Origin: Sphingomonas yunnanensis
GTDB lineage: Bacteria; Pseudomonadota; Alphaproteobacteria; Sphingomonadales; Sphingomonadaceae
Direction: 5' to 3'
Assembly: GCF_019898765.1 (NCBI RefSeq)
Contig: NZ_JAIOKB010000002.1
Coordinates: 248,001-312,000, forward strand
DNA length: 64,000 nucleotides
The translations under genes were made by a program, and so were the position numbers. The notes beneath the pieces were generated by a model. That model saw only the letters and a program-made list of their open reading frames with translations. It was not told the DNA's origin and did not search any database. This document shows, piece by piece, positions 54,462 through 63,085 of this stretch (within the stretch, counting starts at the first letter, position 1; each line of letters starts with the position of its first letter).

Positions 54462-54713
54462 TTGGCGCCCTGGGCGCGCGGCGCCTCCGATGCGGCGCCG
54501 TTCGACCGGCAGCTGCGCGAGCGCGCGCTCCTCGTCGAGGCGCTGCTCTGGCACCAGGACCTCGCCGGCGGTTTTATGCCACGCATCGTCCACTACGGTC
54601 TGATCGCCCGCCGGAAACCGCGGCAGAGGTATGTCATCGACGCGGCCGAAGACGCCGGCATTTACCGGGCGCTCGGCTTGCGCCTCGACGCCCAGGAGGC
54701 GCGCGCGGCATGA
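54462..54713 (+). CDS. Phage-type hypothetical protein upstream of the integrase genes
   Basis: The frame is open from a TAG at ~54372 and reads IDPRLSPLPDTWGAEEGAIQ before the TTG at 54462. The conserved-looking part (DRQLRERALLVEALLWHQDL, FMPRIVHYGLIARRKPRQRY) and the AEDAGIYRALGLRL ending suggest a real gene whose 5' end is lost or uses an unusual start. Its stop overlaps the next ATG. Function unknown. Confidence 0.5.
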   Translation: MAPWARGASDAAPFDRQLRERALLVEALLWHQDLAGGFMPRIVHYGLIARRKPRQRYVIDAAEDAGIYRALGLRLDAQEARAA

Positions 54714-54925
54714 AGCACGAGACCTTTCCCGATAGGCAGCGCCGTCGCTATCCGAGCGAGCAGCAGATCGCCCGCATGCTCGAAATCGCCCGACGTGCCG
54801 GCCTTGACGTTGCCGGCTTCGAGGTATCGGCTGAGGGTTCAATCCGAATCCTCGAGGCCCGTGCCATGAACGCCAAGCCTGCCGCCCCTACCTCTGACTT
54901 CGATCGGTACGCAGACCAGCTGTGA
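54710..54925 (+). CDS. Small protein preceding the integrase
   Basis: A 71-residue basic protein (MKHETFPDRQRRRYPSEQQI and ARMLEIARRAGLDVAGFEVS). It overlaps the upstream gene (ATGA) and the integrase start (GTG at 54922). The position and size fit a recombination directionality factor or DNA-binding partner, but no excisionase motif is clear. Confidence 0.6.
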   Translation: MKHETFPDRQRRRYPSEQQIARMLEIARRAGLDVAGFEVSAEGSIRILEARAMNAKPAAPTSDFDRYADQL

Positions 54926-56049
54926 GCGTCCAATTCATCGCCTCGAGGCGACCGGGCAAGCCGGTTACCTGGTACGTCTACGCCTTCCGCGGCGGCCCCC
55001 TGATCCTAAAGCACGTCGGGCCCAGGAAGCCGCGCCTCGGGCCCTCCGAGCACGCTGCGGTCTCCGCCGCGCTCGCTGATCAGACGCGCATCGACCCGCG
55101 TTCGACGCGCGCCGTGCTGCGCGCCTGGTGCCCGATCGACCCGGCGCGCGACGCCGAGGAGGCAGCGCCGGAGTGGCGCGCGCTGAGCGACAACACAAAG
55201 CGCGTCTGGCGCCCGCACGTCGACAAGATCGAGGAGAAGTGGGGCAAGTTCCCGCTGTCGGTCTTCGACGACCCGCGCATGGTCGAGAAGGTGATGAAGT
55301 GGCGGAACGAGCGCGAGGCGACGCCGCGGACCGCGGACATGGGCGTGACGGTCCTACAGCACTTTCTCGAGTACGCCCGGCTTAACGGACGCATCCGCGT
55401 CAACATCGCCAAGGGCGTGCCGTCGCTCTACCGCGGCGCCGATCGGGCCGACATCGTCTGGACGAAAGAGGACATGGACCTCTTCGCCCTCAAGGCCGAG
55501 GCCGAGCGGAAGAGCCACGTCACCGATGGCCTCCGCCTTGCCGCCGTCACGGGCCTACGTCGCGAGGATCTCGTGACGCTCACGTGGGCGCAGGTCGGCG
55601 AGTTCGCGATCGTGAAGAAGGCGCTCAAGATCAGCCGACGTAGGCGCCGGCGCGTCGTCATCCCCCAGACACCACAGCTCGAGGCGCTTCTCGCGGAGCT
55701 GCGCACGCGACCGCGGAAGGCGGGTGTCGAGACGGTGCTCGTCAACAGCAAGGGCACGAGCTGGACAGCCAACAGCTTCGGCGGCTCGTTCTCCCGGATG
55801 AAGCAGCTCGCCGACATTCACCACGTCGACGAGGAGGGCGCGCGGCGCGAGAAGCACCTACACGACGTGCGTGGGACCTTCTGCACCATGCTGCTCACGA
55901 CGTGGGGTCTGACAGACCAGGAGGCAGCCGAGATCATGGGCTGGAGCCCCGAGCGCGTCGCCAGCATCCGCCGAGTATATGTCGATCACGCGCGTGTCGT
56001 GGTGGAGCTCGGCCGACGCATTGCCGAACGACAGTTAAAAAGTAGTTAG
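54922..56049 (+). CDS. Tyrosine recombinase (phage-type integrase)
   Basis: A 375-residue integrase. The core-binding domain is at about residues 85-170 and the catalytic domain after ~175. Residues seen: Arg in AVTGLRREDLVTLTW (~213), HDVRG (His ~314, Arg ~317), a Trp in place of the second His (EIMGWSPERV, ~341) and the nucleophile Tyr in IRRVYVDHARV (~353). It should carry out integration and excision at the tRNA-Gly repeat, 1.6 kb to the right. The GTG start overlaps the small upstream gene. The 3' end overlaps a convergent gene by 4 bases. Confidence 0.93.
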   Translation: MSVQFIASRRPGKPVTWYVYAFRGGPLILKHVGPRKPRLGPSEHAAVSAALADQTRIDPRSTRAVLRAWCPIDPARDAEEAAPEWRALSDNTKRVWRPHVDKIEEKWGKFPLSVFDDPRMVEKVMKWRNEREATPRTADMGVTVLQHFLEYARLNGRIRVNIAKGVPSLYRGADRADIVWTKEDMDLFALKAEAERKSHVTDGLRLAAVTGLRREDLVTLTWAQVGEFAIVKKALKISRRRRRRVVIPQTPQLEALLAELRTRPRKAGVETVLVNSKGTSWTANSFGGSFSRMKQLADIHHVDEEGARREKHLHDVRGTFCTMLLTTWGLTDQEAAEIMGWSPERVASIRRVYVDHARVVVELGRRIAERQLKSS

Positions 56050-56561
56050 GTCTGAGGTGTTGTCGGGAGAACCCGGCCCGCGAAAAGCTTTCGCACCTTA
56101 TCAATAACCTCTGTTTGTAGCGCCCTTGACGGGAGAGGCGCCGCGAGAAGAACGCAGTGGTGTTGATCACCCTGCTTAGGATCATCATAGATCACGATAA
56201 CGCGCTGACCAGGAAGATGGAGATGCTCGATTTGGCGCAGCCGCTCGGCGTTCGCCAACATCGCTCCGCGGCCAACCCGACCTTCCTGCCTTTCTGCCAA
56301 TTGCGTCGCGCGCGCGCAAAGCTCCTCATCTAAAAGGCCATCTCGGCGAACGAGGGACGTTCCGTGTGACTCGCCGCATAGGTTTGAAATAGGCCCTTTT
56401 GGCGGGAACATCTCGTCCCGTTTGAAGGCGTTATACTTCGGCTCTTCGATAGTCGAGTGGATCAGTCTAGCGACAGTCTCATCGTTGCCGACAGGGCCAA
56501 GAAGCCCCGCGCATCGCTGTTGGCTATCATCGTGCTCCATCCAACCGTCGTCGGCGCTCAT
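56046..56561 (-). CDS. Unrecognised protein, third gene of a three-gene island operon
   Basis: A 171-residue soluble protein beginning MSADDGWMEHDDSQQRCAGL. Notable parts: YNAFKRDEMFPPKGPISNLCGESHG, LCARATQLAERQEGRVGRGA, and a C-terminal IVIYDDPKQGDQHHCVLLAA where DD and HH residues could form a metal or catalytic site. No family assigned. The start overlaps the stop of the gene before it (ATGA), and its own stop overlaps the convergent integrase end. Confidence 0.7.
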   Translation of the reverse strand: MSADDGWMEHDDSQQRCAGLLGPVGNDETVARLIHSTIEEPKYNAFKRDEMFPPKGPISNLCGESHGTSLVRRDGLLDEELCARATQLAERQEGRVGRGAMLANAERLRQIEHLHLPGQRVIVIYDDPKQGDQHHCVLLAAPLPSRALQTEVIDKVRKLFAGRVLPTTPQT

Positions 56562-57079
56562 GCGATATCGCGTAGGCTCTCAAACATCGCCATGAGATCC
56601 AAATCATCCTGATACGGCTGATCAATCTCGATCGTGTCGTGCCCGGCAACGCGGCTGTACGCGACGAGGTGGCCGTCCGCTAAAAAGGAAATGGAGGCGA
56701 AGGCCGTAGCCCTCGACCAGGTGTACGCGATCTCACCATCTCCGGAAACGGACGCGTCTGGAGGGACGATGTGAGCTGCTTTCAGCTTGCCAATCACGGT
56801 CTTGGCAGCCGCAAGGCTGGGCGCAGGCGGAGCGATTCCATGATCGCCGTCCCAATCCGCCGGCGATTTCTCCCATCTCAGCAGGTCCGTTCTCAACTCC
56901 TCCCAAGGCGGATTGATCGCGGGCACGGCAGCGGGCGCCCGCGAGGCTAGAACGAAGTTCGCCGCTGGCTTCATGGCCACCGCGGAGCCTGTGATGGTGA
57001 ACGCCGTGCCCGCCGTGCAGGCGATGAACATGTTCACCGTTCTGGCGTCAGCCGAGTTGGCAGCAGTCGCGCCTGTCAC
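56558..57079 (-). CDS. Unrecognised protein with a WDGD motif, second gene of the operon
   Basis: A 173-residue protein. The N-terminal ~50 residues are hydrophobic and Ala-rich (MFIACTAGTAFTITGSAVAM). The core is WEKSPADWDGDHGIAPPAPS, AAKTVIGKLKAAHIVPPDAS and VSGDGEIAYTWSRATAFASI, with SFLADGHLVAYSRV following. A W-D-G, helix, DGEI, W layout of this type recurs in uncharacterised bacterial proteins (recollection, not checked). No enzyme motif is clear. Overlaps both partner genes by 4 bases. Confidence 0.7.
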   Translation of the reverse strand: MTGATAANSADARTVNMFIACTAGTAFTITGSAVAMKPAANFVLASRAPAAVPAINPPWEELRTDLLRWEKSPADWDGDHGIAPPAPSLAAAKTVIGKLKAAHIVPPDASVSGDGEIAYTWSRATAFASISFLADGHLVAYSRVAGHDTIEIDQPYQDDLDLMAMFESLRDIA

Positions 57080-57432
57080 GTGTTGCGGCTCCTCCGAGCG
57101 TTATCGATTATGGTGTTTATATCGCGTTGGACCATATCCAGATCAACACTCGAGTTCTGCGCGGCGGTGCCAACCAGTGCCGTTATGGCGTTGAGCACGC
57201 CGGTCGTGTTCATACGAATGCGTACCGACTCCACGACCCGCGCGTCGGCCTGCAACTGCGTCTCCGTCGGAGTGTCGCTTATTTGCATGATCGGGCGCGG
57301 TGCCGAAGCGAGGAACGACAGGTCGTAGTCGGTGCCGAGAAAGATGGCTGCGACCTGATCGGCAACCACATGACGGTAGTCGCTCAGACGCTCGATGATG
57401 ATGCCTGTGCTTGGTTGCGGCTCCGTAGCCAT
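57076..57432 (-). CDS. Unrecognised protein, first gene of the three-gene operon
   Basis: A 118-residue protein (MATEPQPSTGIIIERLSDYR, AIFLGTDYDLSFLASAPRPI, ADARVVESVRIRMNTTGVLN). The strand pattern and the RVVESVRIRM helix-entry resemble small DUF3467-like proteins, but this is weak. The start at 57432 is preferred to 57468. It leads a convergent operon against the integrase, next to the right island end. Confidence 0.65.
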   Translation of the reverse strand: MATEPQPSTGIIIERLSDYRHVVADQVAAIFLGTDYDLSFLASAPRPIMQISDTPTETQLQADARVVESVRIRMNTTGVLNAITALVGTAAQNSSVDLDMVQRDINTIIDNARRSRNT

Positions 57433-57663
57433 CTGCTGACGTCCCCCGATCGAAGTAGCTCGATACATAAACGGCAGGGTTGAGAAAACCTCAAACGCGC
57501 AAATGGGGTCCCGATATCGCAGGTGCCGTCTCCCGCTCTGCGCCCCAGCCGACGGCCGCGAAGCACGTCACAGTTTTGCTGCCGATTGCTAAGACGCTGA
57601 GAGGAAAGAAGAGTTAGTGGGGTTGTTTTGCAGCGAAACCCGCGGAAAACCTAGCATCGCGGA

Positions 57664-57711
57664 AGCTTGGAAGGCTGCTGCACTACCATTGTGCTATTCC
57701 CGCATACCCGC
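57664..57711. repeat. Right attachment repeat (attR) of the island
   Basis: 48 bases matching 45340-45387, i.e. the 5' half of tRNA-Gly(TCC) without its 3' half. Two mismatches (57698, 57705). The ~230 bases between the three-gene operon and this repeat hold no gene. Confidence 0.85.
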
Positions 57712-57939
57712 GGGAAGGCGCCACGCGCTGGCTCCCCCACCGGCCGCTCCGCCCGCCGCGTGTTGGCGGCCCGGGACGGAGACGAGCGGCGTCATACCGG
57801 GCGCGGCGCAGCGGCACAAGCCGTCCGCCGCCGCCCTCGCGCCCATCAAGGAACAAGCGAGGTCGCCACGCAGCCGCCGCGCCGCTCCCTGCCCGTCGCG
57901 CCGGGCGATCGCGCGAGCAGGGAGCGGCCGGCGAGCGGC

Positions 57940-58449
57940 TCAGTTGGCCGCCGCGCCGACCATCACCGCCGAGGCGAGCCGCGTCGGTCCGTCGGTTCCG
58001 CGGGCGAGGCGGATCTCACGGCGCAGCGTCGCCAGCTTGTTGCGATAGTCGAGATAGTCCGAGGCGAAGATCATGTTCGCCTGGACCGTCGTCGGCGCCC
58101 CCGTCCCCCAGGAGAGCGCGGGGAGTTCGCCCAGCCGCCTGACCGCGAGCAGCGCGACTCGATCGAGCCGGCGGTTGCTCGACGAGCGCGCGAGCGTGGG
58201 AGCGGAGGGTCGGTGGCGCTCGTCCAGCGTGAAGCGTACCGACACGATACCGCCCGCCGCCGCGTCGAACCCGATCGGATCCTGTTGGCGCAGCAGCGCC
58301 GCCTCGAGCCGCCGGGTCACCGCGGCGACCCAGCGCTCGCGCGAGCGCTGATCTCCTCGGACGGTCACTTCCCCCTGCCGCGGCTGCGCCGGGGCGAGTG
58401 ACGGGTACAACGCGCATATAGCCGCGATCACGATCGAATAATGCTTCAT
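57940..58449 (-). CDS. Secreted TonB C-terminal-like protein
   Basis: A 169-residue protein with a signal peptide (MKHYSIVIAAICALYPSLAP, cleavage after APAQ). The mature part has the TonB/TolA C-terminal pattern IVSVRFTLDERHRPSAPTLA and SSSNRRLDRVALLAVRRLGE, with LPALSW. The N-terminal transmembrane and Pro-rich parts of true TonB are missing. It is divergent from the siderophore receptor gene (291 bases apart), so a role with that receptor is possible but not shown. Confidence 0.7.
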   Translation of the reverse strand: MKHYSIVIAAICALYPSLAPAQPRQGEVTVRGDQRSRERWVAAVTRRLEAALLRQQDPIGFDAAAGGIVSVRFTLDERHRPSAPTLARSSSNRRLDRVALLAVRRLGELPALSWGTGAPTTVQANMIFASDYLDYRNKLATLRREIRLARGTDGPTRLASAVMVGAAAN

Positions 58450-58740
58450 GACGATCTCCCATGCTGGATGATCGGCCAGGACGCGCGACCAGTTTCTGCG
58501 TAACATTCCAACGCCTTGGTCGAGGGTAAGCGGCGGTCGCTCGGATCCCGCCCCCGCGCCTTCATACCATGATCCGAGCGACAGCGAAAGAGGGTCCGGA
58601 TCGGTCCTTTTTGGCAGGATCGGTGCCGTTTTTCCTGATGCAGGTAGAGGAGCGCCCACACGGACTGTCTGCGCGTGCTCAACAAGCTATTGATACTCGT
58701 TCGCACAAGCGATAGAGCGCCGATCAGAAGGGGTTCTCAC

Positions 58741-60987
58741 ATGCATCATCGTCTCGTCCGCGCGCTGCTCGTCGCCAGCGCGCTCTGCCCGCTCCCGGCG
58801 CTCGCCGCCGCGCCCGACTCGCCGCTCGTCGCCGCCGCGATCGACTCCGCGACCGACGCCGCCGCGGTCGACGCCGGCGCCACCGCCGATGCTCCCGACC
58901 AGCAGCAGGTCGGCGACGACGTCGTCGTCACGGGGGTGCAGACCCGCGACGTCGCCTCCTCCGCCACCAAGAGCAGCGCCCCGCTTGCGCAGACGCCGCA
59001 GTCGGTCAGCGTCGTCACCGCCGCGGACATCGCCGGGCTCGGGCTGCAGAACCTCAACCAGGCGCTGCGCTTCGTCGCCGGCGTCACGCCCGAGACGCGC
59101 GGCTCCAGCGCCGAGGTGTACGACCAGTTCAAGCTGCGCGGCTTCGACGCCGCGGTGTTCCTCGACGGGCTGCGCCAGTTCGACAGCCCGACCGGCTACG
59201 CCAATCCCCAGGTCGACGTCTCGCGGCTCGACCGGTTCGAGGTGCTCAAGGGCCCCGCCTCCGTGCTCTACGGCCAGTCCTCGCCGGGCGGCCTGGTGGC
59301 GCAGTCGAGCAAGCTGCCGGTCGACGCCCCGCTCTACGGCGCGGTCGCGGCGACCTACGGCACCTTCGACCTCTACCGGGTCGACGCCGACGTCGGCGGC
59401 CGCGCCGGGGAGAGCGTGCTGTGGCGCGTCTACGGCAGCGCCAACGGCGCGGACACGCAGCAGCGCTTCAGCCGGCGCGAGCGCCAGACCGTCTCGGGCG
59501 CGGTGACGCTCGGCGCCGGGGGTGCCACTACGCTGACGCTGCTCGGCAATTACTCGCACGATCCGGAGAATGGCGCGTACGGCGTCTTCCCCGCGCTGGG
59601 CACGCTGATCGACAATCCCAACGGCCGGATCTCGTCGCGCTTCGACGGCGGCGAGGCGGGCAACCGCTATCGCCGCGAGCAGGCGTCGGGCACCTATATC
59701 TTCCGCCACGATTTCGGCGGCGGGTGGAGCTTCCGCGCCTCGGGCCGCTACCAGAACGTCACCGCGCGGCTGGGCCTCATCTACGTCAGCGGTTCGCCCG
59801 CGGACGCGGGGCTGCGGCGCTACAACCGCGCCTCCTACGCGACCGACGAGCAGCTCGACAATTGGACCTATGACAACCAGCTGAGCGGCGCCTTCCGCAC
59901 CGGCCCGGTCGAGCACCAGCTGCTGATCGGCGTCGACCGCCAGGTGGCGCACTCGACCGAGGCGTTCGCGTTCGGCAGCGCGCCCGCGCTCGACGCCTAT
60001 CAGCCGGTCTATGGCACGGTCGCCACGCCGCAGACCCCCGCCGAGGTGCCCACTCCGTTCAGTGGCAGCTATGACACGCGCCAGCGCCAGCAGGGCGTGT
60101 ACGCGCAGGACCAGCTCTCGCTCGGCGACCTGCGCGTGACGCTCGGCGGCCGGCAGGACTGGGCCTATGCGCGCGAGCGCACCCGGGCGGGGTCGACCCA
60201 GCGCGACGCGAAGTTCACCTGGCGCGCCGCCGCGCTCTACACGCTGCCCTTCGGGCTCGCGCCCTACGTGAGCTATTCCACCTCGTTCCAGCCGCAGGGC
60301 GGCCAGGTGCTGCGCGACGACGGCACGCTCGGCCTGCCCGATCCCTCGCTCGGCAAGCAGATCGAGGCCGGCGCCAAGTTCAGCGTGCCCGGCACGCCGA
60401 TCCTGCTCAGCGCCGCCTGGTTCCGCATCGACCAGACCAACGTGCTGACCTCGACGCCCGATTTCAGCGTGTCGCGGCAGACCGGCGAGGTGCGCTCCAC
60501 CGGCGTCGAGCTGGAGGGGTTCGCGCCGCTCGGCCACGGCTTCACCGTGCGCGGCGCGTTCAGCCGGCAGCGCGTGCGCGTGACGAGCGACCCGCAGGAC
60601 CCGTCGCGCGTCGGCCGCGGGCTGGAGACGGTCGGGCGCGGCGGCACCTCCGTCAACCTCGACTGGACCGCGCCGGGCGGCCCCTTCACCGGGCTGACGC
60701 TGGGCGGCGCGGTGCGCCACGCCGACGAGGCCTATGCCGGGGTCTACACGCCGACGTTCGGCGAGGCCGCCGCGGGCCCGCGCAACAGCCCGGGCTACAC
60801 CGTCTACGACGCGCTGGTGCGCTACGACCTCGGCGCCGCGGCGCCGGGGCTGCGCGGGCTGAGCCTCGCGGTCAACGCCGCCAACGTCTTCGACAAGAGC
60901 TATCTCACCTCCTGCTTCGCCAATTACCAATGGTGCTGGTACGGCAACCGCCGCACGGTGCAGGCGACGCTGGGATGGAAGTTCTGA
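58741..60987 (+). CDS. TonB-dependent siderophore receptor
   Basis: A 748-residue receptor with a signal peptide (MHHRLVRALLVASALCPLPA), a TonB box-like DDVVVTGVQTRD, a plug domain (LAQTPQSVSVVTAADIAGLG, LNQALRFVAGVTPETRGSSA, FKLRGFDAAVFLDGLRQ, VEVLKGPASVLYGQSSPGG) and a barrel ending in TLGWKF. The GPASVLYGQSSPGG motif and NVFDKSYLTSCF near the end are typical of ferrichrome/hydroxamate-type siderophore receptors. The ATG at 58741 begins the signal peptide; the longer frame has an unrelated N-terminus. Iron control is likely, but no Fur site was identified. Confidence 0.93.
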   Translation: MHHRLVRALLVASALCPLPALAAAPDSPLVAAAIDSATDAAAVDAGATADAPDQQQVGDDVVVTGVQTRDVASSATKSSAPLAQTPQSVSVVTAADIAGLGLQNLNQALRFVAGVTPETRGSSAEVYDQFKLRGFDAAVFLDGLRQFDSPTGYANPQVDVSRLDRFEVLKGPASVLYGQSSPGGLVAQSSKLPVDAPLYGAVAATYGTFDLYRVDADVGGRAGESVLWRVYGSANGADTQQRFSRRERQTVSGAVTLGAGGATTLTLLGNYSHDPENGAYGVFPALGTLIDNPNGRISSRFDGGEAGNRYRREQASGTYIFRHDFGGGWSFRASGRYQNVTARLGLIYVSGSPADAGLRRYNRASYATDEQLDNWTYDNQLSGAFRTGPVEHQLLIGVDRQVAHSTEAFAFGSAPALDAYQPVYGTVATPQTPAEVPTPFSGSYDTRQRQQGVYAQDQLSLGDLRVTLGGRQDWAYARERTRAGSTQRDAKFTWRAAALYTLPFGLAPYVSYSTSFQPQGGQVLRDDGTLGLPDPSLGKQIEAGAKFSVPGTPILLSAAWFRIDQTNVLTSTPDFSVSRQTGEVRSTGVELEGFAPLGHGFTVRGAFSRQRVRVTSDPQDPSRVGRGLETVGRGGTSVNLDWTAPGGPFTGLTLGGAVRHADEAYAGVYTPTFGEAAAGPRNSPGYTVYDALVRYDLGAAAPGLRGLSLAVNAANVFDKSYLTSCFANYQWCWYGNRRTVQATLGWKF

Positions 60988-61011
60988 GGGGCGGCGAGCA
61001 CTCGATGCGCT

Positions 61012-61212
61012 GAGATCCTCCCCGCTCGCGGGGAGGGGGCGTGCGGGCGAGATGGTGTCCCCCGGACACCATCTTGGCTTGGCGGGGGCAAGCCAAAGCC
61101 CACGCGCCGGCCGCAGGCCGGTGGTGGAGGGGGCTCGCCGCGCGGCGCAGCGCGCGGGAGTCACTCCTTTACTAAGCGTTCCGCCAGCGGAAAGCCCCCT
61201 CCACCCCGCCGC
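61012..61212. repeat. REPIN-like long palindrome (family A) with inner hairpins
   Basis: About 200 bases starting CTCCCCGCTCGCGGGGAG. Inner hairpins are GATGGTGTCC/GGACACCATC and TTGGCTTG/CAAGCCAA, then GGTGGAGGGGGC and GCCCCCTCCACCCC. It fills the 303-base gap after the siderophore receptor. Confidence 0.75.
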
Positions 61213-61290
61213 TACGCGACGCGTGCCCTGTATCCCGCACCCGCCCCGCTCCCCCGCGCGTTGCGCTCTCCGACACGATCGGAGACCTCC

Positions 61291-61770
61291 ATGCGCTCGC
61301 TCCTCACCACTCTCGCGATCGGCCTCGGCGCGGGGCTCGTCGCCTCGCTCGCGATGGATCAGTTCCAGGCGGCCGCCGCGCCCGCGCTGGGGCAGAGCGG
61401 CGGCCACGATGACCCCGCCACGGTCAAGGCCGCCGACAGCGTCAGCCAGCGCGTCGAGGGCCGCCCGGTGACGCAGAAGCACCGCCGGCTCGCGGGCAAT
61501 GCGATGCACTATGGCGTCGGCGCCGCGCTCGGGATCGGCTATGTCGCCGCGGCCGAGCGCTGGCCCGAGACCGCCACCGGCTTCGGCCTGCCCTTCGGCG
61601 CGATGACGATGCTGCTGCTCGACGACCTGCTCGTCCCCGCCGCTGGCTGGGGGCCGTGGCCCGAGGTTGAGGCCAGGGGCAACCTCTACGCGCTCGCCTC
61701 ACACCTCGTCTTCGCCGCGACGGTGGAGGGCGTCCGCCGCGGCGCCGACGCGCTGCTCGACCGCGACTGA
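61291..61770 (+). CDS. DUF1440 (YagU-like) inner membrane protein
   Basis: A 159-residue protein with hydrophobic segments at residues ~5-22, ~72-88, ~97-115 and ~132-150, and motifs GLGAGLVASLAMDQFQ, NAMHYGVGAALGIGYVAA and LLLDDLLVPAAGWGPWP. These fit the DUF1440/YagU family of inner membrane proteins, linked to acid tolerance in E. coli. ATG 61291 follows GGAGACCTCC. Confidence 0.78.
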   Translation: MRSLLTTLAIGLGAGLVASLAMDQFQAAAAPALGQSGGHDDPATVKAADSVSQRVEGRPVTQKHRRLAGNAMHYGVGAALGIGYVAAAERWPETATGFGLPFGAMTMLLLDDLLVPAAGWGPWPEVEARGNLYALASHLVFAATVEGVRRGADALLDRD

Positions 61771-61828
61771 GCGGGGGGCGGCGTGGGGAGGGGGCACGCG
61801 GGGCGGCGCGCCCGTCCCCCCATCCTGC

Positions 61829-61923
61829 CGTCACCCTGAGCTCGTCTCAGGATCCACCGCGCCGCGCATCCAGTCGCCGCGGCGGTCGCGGGACCGTGGA
61901 TCCTTAATGAGTTCAGGATGACG
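61829..61923. repeat. Inverted repeat pair (TCACCCTGAGCTCGTCTCAGGAT type)
   Basis: The left arm CGTCACCCTGAGCTCGTCTC and the right arm ATGAGTTCAGGATGACG, with GGATCC near both inner ends (GGATCCACCG and CGTGGATCC). It is a common dispersed element; it lies in the 363-base gap before the phosphatase gene, where no other feature is seen. Confidence 0.65.
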
Positions 61924-62133
61924 CGAGAGCGGAGGAAAGCGTGGTGGCAGTACGGAAGTAGGCGCCCACGCCGCGACCATCCTCCGCCCCTCGACCGCCA
62001 CATCGGGTCGCCGCGCCCCAGCGCCCCCTCGGCCTGTCGCCGAACCGTCACGGCAGCGTCACCCCGGCGTCAAGCCGCGGTGACACGCGTGTCACATGCG
62101 CGGCGTAGGACGTGTCAGCGAGGGAGGGCTGCC

Positions 62134-63075
62134 ATGCCGACGACGGTTCACTCGATCAGCGCGCTCACCGCGGGCTTCCCGCTGGGCGACATCGCCGATC
62201 TGTTCGACGCCGACGCGCGTCCGCCCCGGCCCGAGCAGATGATCCCCGAGCACGTCACCGGCACGCGCCGCCGCTACCGCACCGTGTGGATCAGCGACGT
62301 CCATCTCGGCACGCGCGGCTGCAACGCGGACATGCTGATCGACTTCCTCGACCATGTCGACAGCGACACCATGTACCTGGTCGGCGACATCATCGACGGC
62401 TGGCAGCTCAAGAAGCGCTTCTACTGGCCCGCGGCGCACAATGACGTGATCTGGCGGCTGATGAAGCGCGCGCGCCGCGGCACGCGGATGGTCTATATCC
62501 CGGGCAACCACGACGAGATGTTCCGCCAGTTCGCCGGGCTCGACTTCGGCGGCATCCAGATCCGCCGCAAGGCGATCCACGAGACCGCGGACGGCCGCCG
62601 CCTGCTGGTGCTCCACGGCGACGAGTTCGACGCGATCACCTTGTCGCACCGCTGGCTCGCGCATGTCGGCGACGCCGCCTATACGATGCTGATGGCGCTC
62701 AACCGCTGGGTCAGCGCGGTGCGGCGGCGCTGGGGCATGCCCTATTGGTCGCTGAGCAAGCACGCCAAGGCAAAGGTGAAGAATGCGGTGGCCTTCATCT
62801 CGCGCTTCGAGGAGATCGTCGCCGAGGCGGCGGGTAGCCGCGGCGTCCAGGGCGTGGTGTGCGGCCATATCCACACCGCCGAGATGCGCGAGATCGCGGG
62901 CGTGACCTATTACAACGACGGCGACTGGGTCGAGGGCTGCACCGCGCTGGTCGAGCATCACGACGGGCGGATGGAGATCCTCGACTGGGGCGAGGAGATG
63001 CGCCGTCGCGACGCGCCGGCTCCGGCGATCGCGCTCGCCGCCCCGGTGCCCGCGCGCGCGGCGCTCGCCGCCTGA
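62134..63075 (+). CDS. UDP-2,3-diacylglucosamine diphosphatase family metallophosphatase
   Basis: A 313-residue calcineurin-type phosphoesterase. The metal-binding motifs are in order: VWISDVHLGTRGCNA (D-x-H), YLVGDIIDGWQLKK (GD-x-x-D), YIPGNHDEMFRQFAG (GNHD), LLVLHGDEFDAI (HGD) and VVCGHIHTAEMRE (GHxH). It resembles LpxH/LpxI-replacing hydrolases that cut the UDP-diacylglucosamine precursor of lipid A, but the long N-terminus and pairing with a glycosyltransferase 10 bases downstream suggest action on another glycolipid. The start MPTTVHSIS at 62134 follows GAGGGAGGG. Confidence 0.85.
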   Translation: MPTTVHSISALTAGFPLGDIADLFDADARPPRPEQMIPEHVTGTRRRYRTVWISDVHLGTRGCNADMLIDFLDHVDSDTMYLVGDIIDGWQLKKRFYWPAAHNDVIWRLMKRARRGTRMVYIPGNHDEMFRQFAGLDFGGIQIRRKAIHETADGRRLLVLHGDEFDAITLSHRWLAHVGDAAYTMLMALNRWVSAVRRRWGMPYWSLSKHAKAKVKNAVAFISRFEEIVAEAAGSRGVQGVVCGHIHTAEMREIAGVTYYNDGDWVEGCTALVEHHDGRMEILDWGEEMRRRDAPAPAIALAAPVPARAALAA

Positions 63076-63085
63076 GCCGCGCGCG

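Larger units (their letters stand above)
45340..57711. mobile_element. Integrated island of about 12.3 kb at tRNA-Gly
   Basis: Bounded by the 48-base direct repeat of the tRNA-Gly 5' half and containing a tyrosine integrase 1.6 kb from its right end. Left part (to ~52070): GlxA-type regulator, PilZ protein, PAS-GGDEF-EAL protein, receiver protein, small proteins. Right part: broken prophage genes (adenine and cytosine methylases, lectin-like protein), integrase and a three-gene module. A tRNA-Val 5'-half scar separates the two parts, so the island looks composite. Several stretches are less GC-rich than the flanks. The first ~580 bases inside the left end contain no gene I can support. Confidence 0.85.
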
